The notes below the pieces were generated by a model, which worked only from the letters and a program-made list of their open reading frames with translations, was not told where the DNA came from and made no database searches. Of a stretch of 16,121 nucleotides of DNA, positions 12,286-16,121 are shown piece by piece. The stretch is from DATGLW01 sp035293965. Its GTDB lineage: Bacteria > Actinomycetota > Acidimicrobiia > Acidimicrobiales > RAAP-2. The translations under genes were made by a program, and so were the position numbers. The stretch's first letter is position 1; the number at the start of each line of letters is the position of its first letter. The DNA lies in assembly GCA_035293965.1 (NCBI GenBank), contig DATGLW010000079.1, positions 1 through 16,121 of the forward strand, in the 5' to 3' direction.

Positions 12286-12639
12286 GTGCAGGGGACACCC
12301 AAGCGGGGCCGACGGCTGGGCGGCGACGCCGCCCACCAGAAGGCGATGCTCGGCAACCTGGTGGCGTCGCTCATCGCCGCCGAAGCGCTCGTCACGACCG
12401 AGGCCAAGGCCAAGGCGCTGCGCCCGGTGGCGGAGCGCTGCATCACGGCCGCCCGCAAGGGCGGGGTGCACCGCCACCGCCAGGTGGTGGCCCTGATCCG
12501 TGACCGCGACATGGCGCACAAGCTGTTCGAGGAGATCGGTCCCCGCTACGCGGAGCGCCCTGGCGGCTACACCCGCATCTTGAAGCTGGGCCCCCGTCCG
12601 GGTGACAACGCCCCCATGGCCCGCATCGAGCTGGTCTGA
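12286..12639 (+). CDS. rplQ: 50S ribosomal protein L17
   Basis: L17 sits near the exit tunnel on the solvent face of the 50S subunit. The 117 residues include GRRLGGDAAHQKAMLGNLVASLI, the EALVTTEAKAKALRPVAERCI helix, VVALIRDRDMAHKLFEEIGPRYAERPGGYTRI and the actinobacterial ending PGDNAPMARIELV. The GTG at 12286 is three bases after the rpoA stop; no good Shine-Dalgarno is seen at usable distance apart from gaggg in the rpoA end, so coupling is likely. truA starts ten bases after the stop. Confidence 0.97.
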   Translation: MQGTPKRGRRLGGDAAHQKAMLGNLVASLIAAEALVTTEAKAKALRPVAERCITAARKGGVHRHRQVVALIRDRDMAHKLFEEIGPRYAERPGGYTRILKLGPRPGDNAPMARIELV

Positions 12640-12649
12640 ACCCGGCGCC

Positions 12650-13477
12650 GTGCGCTGGCGCCTCCTCGTCGCCTACGACGGCCGGGGGTTCCACGGCTTC
12701 GCCGACCAGCCCGGCGTGCCCACGGTGGCCGGGGCCCTCGCTGGGGCGCTCGCCCGCGCCACCCGGGCCGCCGAGCCGCTCCGTCTGGTGTGCGCCGGCC
12801 GGACCGACGCGGGCGTGCACGCCCGAGGCCAGGTCGTCCACGTCGACCTGCCCGAGCCGCTCCCCGAGGTGCGCGACCGCCGGGCTGGGGGCGGGGCCCG
12901 CCCCATGTCCGGCGCGGACCTCGTGCGCCTGGTGAACCGGCAGCTCGCACCCGCTGTCGTCCTCCGCCGGGCCGACCCGGCACAGCCTGGCTTCGACGCG
13001 CGGCGGTCGGCCGTGGCCCGCCACTACCGGTACCTGGTCTGGAACGCCCCGGTGCCCGACCCGCTCCTCTCGCCGGTCGCGTGGCACGTGCCCGACGCCC
13101 TGGACCTGCGCGCCATGGCGGCCGCTGCCGACGCCGTGATCGGGGGCCACGACTTCCGCTCCTTCTGCCGCCGGGCGCGGGGCGCAGGTCCCGACGTGCC
13201 GCTCGAGCGCCACGTGCACGATGCGACCTGGTCGGCCGCGACCGGCCCCGAGGTCGGCGGGGAGGGCACGGGCCTTTTGCTTCGCTTCGACATCACGGCT
13301 GACGCGTTCTGCCACCAGATGGTGCGCTCGTTGGTGTCGGCGTGCGTCGACGTGGGGCGGGGCCGCCGCAACGTCGCCGACCTCGTCGCCCTGCTGCGGT
13401 CGGCCACACGGGCCGGCGCGCCCGCTCCGGCGCCGCCCCACGGGCTCTGCCTGGTCGACGTGGCCTACGCCCCGTAG
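12650..13477 (+). CDS. truA: tRNA pseudouridine(38-40) synthase
   Basis: TruA converts U38-U40 in the anticodon stem-loop of many tRNAs to pseudouridine. The 275-residue product has the N-terminal strand RWRLLVAYDGRGFHGF, the catalytic loop CAGRTDAGVHARGQVVHVDL (Asp at residue 53), the RHYRYLVWN strand, GGHDFRSFC and FCHQMVRSLV. It ends APPHGLCLVDVAYAP, a family signature. A Gly/Arg-rich insert (about residues 70-85, RDRRAGGGARPMS) is longer than in many homologues. The start is GTG 12650, ten bases after rplQ; no Shine-Dalgarno is seen, so reinitiation from rplQ is likely. Earlier in-frame starts lie within rplQ. The order rplQ-truA is usual in actinobacteria. Confidence 0.95.
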   Translation: MRWRLLVAYDGRGFHGFADQPGVPTVAGALAGALARATRAAEPLRLVCAGRTDAGVHARGQVVHVDLPEPLPEVRDRRAGGGARPMSGADLVRLVNRQLAPAVVLRRADPAQPGFDARRSAVARHYRYLVWNAPVPDPLLSPVAWHVPDALDLRAMAAAADAVIGGHDFRSFCRRARGAGPDVPLERHVHDATWSAATGPEVGGEGTGLLLRFDITADAFCHQMVRSLVSACVDVGRGRRNVADLVALLRSATRAGAPAPAPPHGLCLVDVAYAP

Positions 13478-13508
13478 CCGCCGCCGCAAGCCGCACGCGC
13501 CGGCCGCC

Positions 13509-13538
13509 TTGCCGCTGCGGGCCTGCGAGCCGTACAAT
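13509..13538 (+). promoter_or_regulatory. Promoter of rplM-rpsI
   Basis: TTGCCG (13509-13514) and TACAAT (13533-13538) are separated by 18 bases and lie in the 138-base gap between truA and rplM. Four of six -35 bases and five of six -10 bases match the sigma-A consensus (TTGACA, TATAAT). The predicted start near 13545 gives a leader of about 70 bases. Nothing else is evident in the gap. Confidence 0.7.
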
Positions 13539-13615
13539 TCCCCCTCGGCCTCGTCCGAGCCCGCCACCGCCCGCTCCGGCGGGGCGCCGGCCCCCAGTCG
13601 TGGAGGACCCACCCC

Positions 13616-14065
13616 GTGCGCACGTACGCACCGAAAGCCAACGAGATCGAGCGTGCCTGGCACCTGGTGGACGCCGACGGGCTGGTGCTGGGCCGGCTGG
13701 CCAGCGAGGTGGCGCAGGTGCTGCGCGGCAAGCACCGTCCCTTCTTCGCCCCCCACGCCGACACCGGCGACCACGTGGTGGTCGTCAACGCAGCCAAGGT
13801 GGTTCTCACCTCCGGCAAGGCAGCCGGCAAGTTCGCGTACCGCCACAGCGGCTACCCGGGCGGGCTCCGCCGCCGGAGCTACGCCGAGCTCCTTGCCACG
13901 AGGCCCGAGGAGCTCGTCCGCCGGGCGGTGCGCGGGATGCTGCCCCGCACGGTGCTCGGACGTCGCCAGCTGGCCAAGCTGAAGGTCTACGCCGGCGAGG
14001 AGCATCCCCATGCCGCCCAGCGGCCCCAGCCGCTCGACCTGGCGTCGGCGCGGCGTCCTTCCTGA
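13616..14065 (+). CDS. rplM: 50S ribosomal protein L13
   Basis: L13 is an early 50S assembly protein. The 149 residues begin MRTYAPKANEIERAWHLVDADG and include VLGRLASEVAQVLRGKHRPFFAPHADTGDHVVVVNA, YRHSGYPGGLRRRSYAELL, AVRGMLPRTVLGRRQLAKLKVYAGEEHPHAAQ, all canonical. The last dozen residues (LDLASARRPS) are a short lineage-specific end. The start GTG 13616 has GGAGG at 13602-13606, nine bases upstream. rpsI begins 21 bases downstream, the near-universal L13-S9 pair. The promoter above makes this a separate transcription unit start. Confidence 0.97.
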   Translation: MRTYAPKANEIERAWHLVDADGLVLGRLASEVAQVLRGKHRPFFAPHADTGDHVVVVNAAKVVLTSGKAAGKFAYRHSGYPGGLRRRSYAELLATRPEELVRRAVRGMLPRTVLGRRQLAKLKVYAGEEHPHAAQRPQPLDLASARRPS

Positions 14066-14086
14066 GCAGATCCGAGGAGCACCCCG

Positions 14087-14479
14087 TTGCCCGCACCGCT
14101 GTCCCAGACCACAGGCCGCCGCAAGCAGGCCGTCGCCCGCGTCCGGTTCCGTACCGGCCAGGGTTCGATCACGGTCAACCGCCGCCCCTTCGAGGAGTAC
14201 TTCTCCTCGGCCACGCACCGGATGCTCGTCACCGAGCCCCTGCGGGTGACGAGCACGCTCGAGGCCTACGACATCGACGCCACCATCGACGGCGGCGGCA
14301 TGTCGGGCCAGGCGGGAGCGCTCCGCCTCGGGATCGCACGCGGCCTGTGCGTGCTCGACCCCGAGCTGCGCACCTCACTCAAGCGCTCGGGCTTGCTCAC
14401 CCGCGACGCCCGCGAGAAGGAGAGCAAGAAGTACGGGCTGAAGAAGGCCCGCAAGGCCCCGCAGTACTCCAAGCGGTAG
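14087..14479 (+). CDS. rpsI: 30S ribosomal protein S9
   Basis: S9 sends its C-terminal tail into the P site, where the last arginine contacts the tRNA anticodon stem. The product is 130 residues. It starts MPAPLSQTTGRRKQAVARVRF, continues GQGSITVNRRPFEEYF, GGGMSGQAGALRLGIARGL, and ends LTRDAREKESKKYGLKKARKAPQYSKR, with the terminal Ser-Lys-Arg conserved. The start is TTG 14087 with GAGGAG at 14074-14079, seven bases upstream; no ATG or GTG fits. glmM starts seven bases after the stop. Confidence 0.97.
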   Translation: MPAPLSQTTGRRKQAVARVRFRTGQGSITVNRRPFEEYFSSATHRMLVTEPLRVTSTLEAYDIDATIDGGGMSGQAGALRLGIARGLCVLDPELRTSLKRSGLLTRDAREKESKKYGLKKARKAPQYSKR

Positions 14480-14486
14480 CCGGGGA

Positions 14487-15845
14487 GTGGCACCGGCCCG
14501 GTTCGGCACCGATGGCGTGCGGGGAGTGGCCAACGCCGACCTGACGGCCGAGGTGGCCCTGGCGTTGGGGCGGGCGGCGGCTCGGGTCCTGTCCGCCCCC
14601 GCCTTCCTCGTAGGGCGCGACACGCGCCGATCGGGACCCTTCCTGCAGGCGGCCCTGTCGGCAGGCCTGGCTGCCGAGGGCGCCGACGTGCTCGACCTGG
14701 GTGTGATCCCCACCCCGGGCGTGGCCATGCTCGCGGCCGCACGCCGGGTGCCCGGCGCCATGGTGTCGGCCTCGCACAACCCCTTCGAGGACAACGGCAT
14801 CAAGCTGTTCAGCGACCTCGGAACCAAGCTGGCGGTCGAGGTCGAGCAGGCCGTCGAAGAGGAGCTCGCCTCGATCGTCGAAGACCCCGAGCGGCCCCCG
14901 GCACGCCCCACCGGGCGGGGTGTGGGCCTGGTGGCCGCCGACCCAGCGGGCGTGCCCGAGTACCGCGCCTTCCTCGAGCGCCAGCTGGAGGGGCGACGGC
15001 TCGACGGGTTGCGGGTCGTGGTCGACTGTGCCAACGGCGCTGCCACCGCCGTGGCTCCCGGCGTGCTCCAGGATCTCGGCGCCGAGGTGACCGCCATCGC
15101 GTGTGCTCCGGACGGCGCCAACATCAACGACCGCTGCGGCTCCACCCAGCCGGCCGAGCTGGCCCGCCGGGTGGTGGCGGAGCGGGCCGACCTCGGCCTG
15201 GCCGTCGACGGCGACGCCGACCGGCTGGTGGCGGTCGACGCCACCGGCCAGCCGGTCGACGGCGACGTGCTGCTCGCCCTCTTCGCGACCGATCTCGCCT
15301 CTCGCGGCGAGCTCACGGCCGACACCGTGGTGGTGACCGTGATGACCAACCTCGGCTTCCGCCTGGCCATGGCCGAGCGGGGCATCGCCGTCCACGAGAC
15401 CCCGGTCGGCGACCGCCACGTGCTCGCCGCCCTCGACGCCCAGGGCTTGGCCCTCGGGGGCGAGCAGTCCGGCCACCTCGTGTTCCGCCGGCGAGCCACC
15501 ACCGGCGACGGCATCCTGACCGGTCTGCTGCTGGCCGACCTGGTCGTCCGAACGGGGCGGCCCCTGGCGGAGCTGGCAGCGGGCCTGGTGCGCCGGGTGC
15601 CCCAGGTCCTGGTGAACGTGCCGGTCCCGGTGCCCTCCGCCCTGTCCGAGGCGGCTGGCGTGTGGCAGGCGGTCGCCGACGTCGAGGATCGCCTCGGCGC
15701 CCAAGGCCGCGTCGTGCTCCGCCCGAGCGGGACCGAGCCCCTGGTGCGCGTGATGGTGGAGGCGGCCACCGAGGAGCAGGCGGAGGCGGCCGCCGGCCAC
15801 CTCAGTGCCGTCGTCCGCCGGGAGCTCGCGGCTCCCGGGCCCTGA
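14487..15845 (+). CDS. glmM: Phosphoglucosamine mutase
   Basis: GlmM converts glucosamine-6-phosphate to glucosamine-1-phosphate, the step after GlmS on the route to UDP-GlcNAc for peptidoglycan. The 452-residue product has the four family motifs: FGTDGVRG (6-13), the phosphoserine loop MVSASHNPFEDNGIK (catalytic S96), the metal loop AVDGDADRLV (D241, D243, D245), the sugar loop GGEQSGH (324-330) and the phosphate loop RPSGTEPLVRVM (412-423). Activation requires phosphorylation of S96. GTG 14487 starts seven bases after rpsI; the nearby GGGGAG is too close to the start to be a good Shine-Dalgarno, so coupling with rpsI is likely. Downstream glmS completes the pathway pair. Confidence 0.97.
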   Translation: MAPARFGTDGVRGVANADLTAEVALALGRAAARVLSAPAFLVGRDTRRSGPFLQAALSAGLAAEGADVLDLGVIPTPGVAMLAAARRVPGAMVSASHNPFEDNGIKLFSDLGTKLAVEVEQAVEEELASIVEDPERPPARPTGRGVGLVAADPAGVPEYRAFLERQLEGRRLDGLRVVVDCANGAATAVAPGVLQDLGAEVTAIACAPDGANINDRCGSTQPAELARRVVAERADLGLAVDGDADRLVAVDATGQPVDGDVLLALFATDLASRGELTADTVVVTVMTNLGFRLAMAERGIAVHETPVGDRHVLAALDAQGLALGGEQSGHLVFRRRATTGDGILTGLLLADLVVRTGRPLAELAAGLVRRVPQVLVNVPVPVPSALSEAAGVWQAVADVEDRLGAQGRVVLRPSGTEPLVRVMVEAATEEQAEAAAGHLSAVVRRELAAPGP

Positions 15846-15893
15846 GCCCGGGGCACCAGGCCCGGGGGCCCGGAAGCGCCCTGCCCGGCCGGG

Positions 15894-15907
15894 TAGCCTC
15901 GTCGTCC
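15894..15907 (+). promoter_or_regulatory. Possible -10 element for a leaderless glmS transcript
   Basis: TAGCCT (15894-15899) fits TANNNT and ends eight bases before the glmS ATG, where transcription would start at or close to the ATG. No Shine-Dalgarno lies in the last 15 bases before the ATG, and no convincing -35 is seen. Leaderless mRNAs are common in actinobacteria. Confidence 0.4.
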
Positions 15908-16121
15908 ATGTGCGGGATCATCGGGGTGGCCGGCGAGGACCGGGCCCTCGACCTGCTGCTCGACGGGCTGGGCCGGCTCGAGTACCGCGGCTACGACTCG
16001 GCCGGGGTCGTGCTGGTCGGGGACAGCCTGTGGCGGGAGCGGGCGGCCGAAGGCACCCGCTCGGTGGAGCACCTCCAGAAGGTGGCCGCCGACGCCCCCC
16101 CGGGCATGCGCACCGGCATCG
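15908..16121 (+). CDS. glmS: Glutamine-fructose-6-phosphate aminotransferase, N-terminal part (runs off the window)
   Basis: GlmS makes glucosamine-6-phosphate from fructose-6-phosphate and glutamine, the committed step of amino-sugar synthesis. Only 71 codons are in the window. They are the start of the class II glutamine amidotransferase domain: MCGIIGVAG, with Cys2 becoming the N-terminal nucleophile after Met removal (a job for the Map enzyme coded earlier), then LGRLEYRGYDSAGV (about 23-36), a GlmS hallmark. The rest, including the isomerase domain, lies beyond the right edge. The 62-base gap after glmM is GC-rich with a possible -10 near the ATG. Confidence 0.96.
   Translation, partial: MCGIIGVAGEDRALDLLLDGLGRLEYRGYDSAGVVLVGDSLWRERAAEGTRSVEHLQKVAADAPPGMRTGI

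Noticed and set aside
13478..13508. Terminator after truA
   Set aside because: The stretch is CCG/GCC-rich with many possible short pairings but no single stable stem and no T-run.
10528..14218. Two long minus-strand frames (663 and 591 codons) over rpsD-rplQ and rplQ-rpsI
   Set aside because: Every stretch is explained by well-supported plus-strand genes; high GC removes stop codons in alternative frames.
15846..15873. Terminator hairpin after glmM
   Set aside because: CCCGGG occurs twice (15847-15852 and 15861-15866) and can pair, but each copy is itself palindromic and there is no T-run. Too weak to call.
14375..16072. Long minus-strand frames (565 and 467 codons) over glmM and glmS
   Set aside because: They are complements of glmM and the start of glmS, with Ser/Arg/Thr- and Gly/His-rich composition and no recognisable domain.

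Overview
The window is one continuous, GC-rich (roughly 70% by eye) housekeeping block read entirely on the + strand. It runs from the tail of the S10 operon through the spc and alpha operons to truA, rplM-rpsI and the amino-sugar genes glmM-glmS. The order secY-adk-map-infA-rpmJ-rpsM-rpsK-rpsD-rpoA-rplQ-truA-rplM-rpsI-glmM-glmS, the type Z S14, the many GTG starts and the Ala/Glu-rich tails on ribosomal proteins all point to a high-GC actinobacterium. An Acidimicrobiia-like lineage is my best guess, but the sequence alone does not prove it.

Region by region. 1-239: repeat-rich C-terminal tail of an upstream gene, most likely rplV (L22). 240-6440: rpsC, rplP, rpmC, rpsQ, rplN, rplX, rplE, rpsZ, rpsH, an unnamed 28-codon frame, rplF, rplR, rpsE, rpmD and rplO. 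These are packed with TGATG or GTGA overlaps or gaps of 10 nt or less, so one mRNA with translational coupling is expected. 6488-9232: secY, adk and map (protein export, nucleotide balance, N-terminal Met removal). 9233-9439: a promoter and structured leader for infA. 9440-12639: infA, rpmJ, rpsM, rpsK, rpsD, rpoA and rplQ. 12650-13477: truA. 13478-13615: an intergenic region with a good sigma-A-type promoter. 13616-15845: rplM, rpsI and glmM. 15908 to the window end: the start of glmS, possibly transcribed leaderless.

Together the genes build the ribosome, RNA polymerase alpha and the Sec channel, mature nascent proteins and tRNAs, and supply glucosamine-1-phosphate for the cell wall. All named genes look intact, and I see no mobile elements, CRISPR arrays, rRNA or tRNA genes.

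I found no wholly new multi-gene system. The points worth a second look are: (1) a 28-codon frame with its own strong Shine-Dalgarno that exactly fills the only sizeable gap in the rpsC-rplO cluster; (2) an apparent CTG start for infA behind a structured leader; (3) a higher-order 15-bp repeat coding an AEEQA-type tail, next to two more ribosomal proteins with acidic tails; (4) a hairpin covering the map ribosome binding site; (5) a possible leaderless glmS; and (6) a DGCPRT variant in adenylate kinase.
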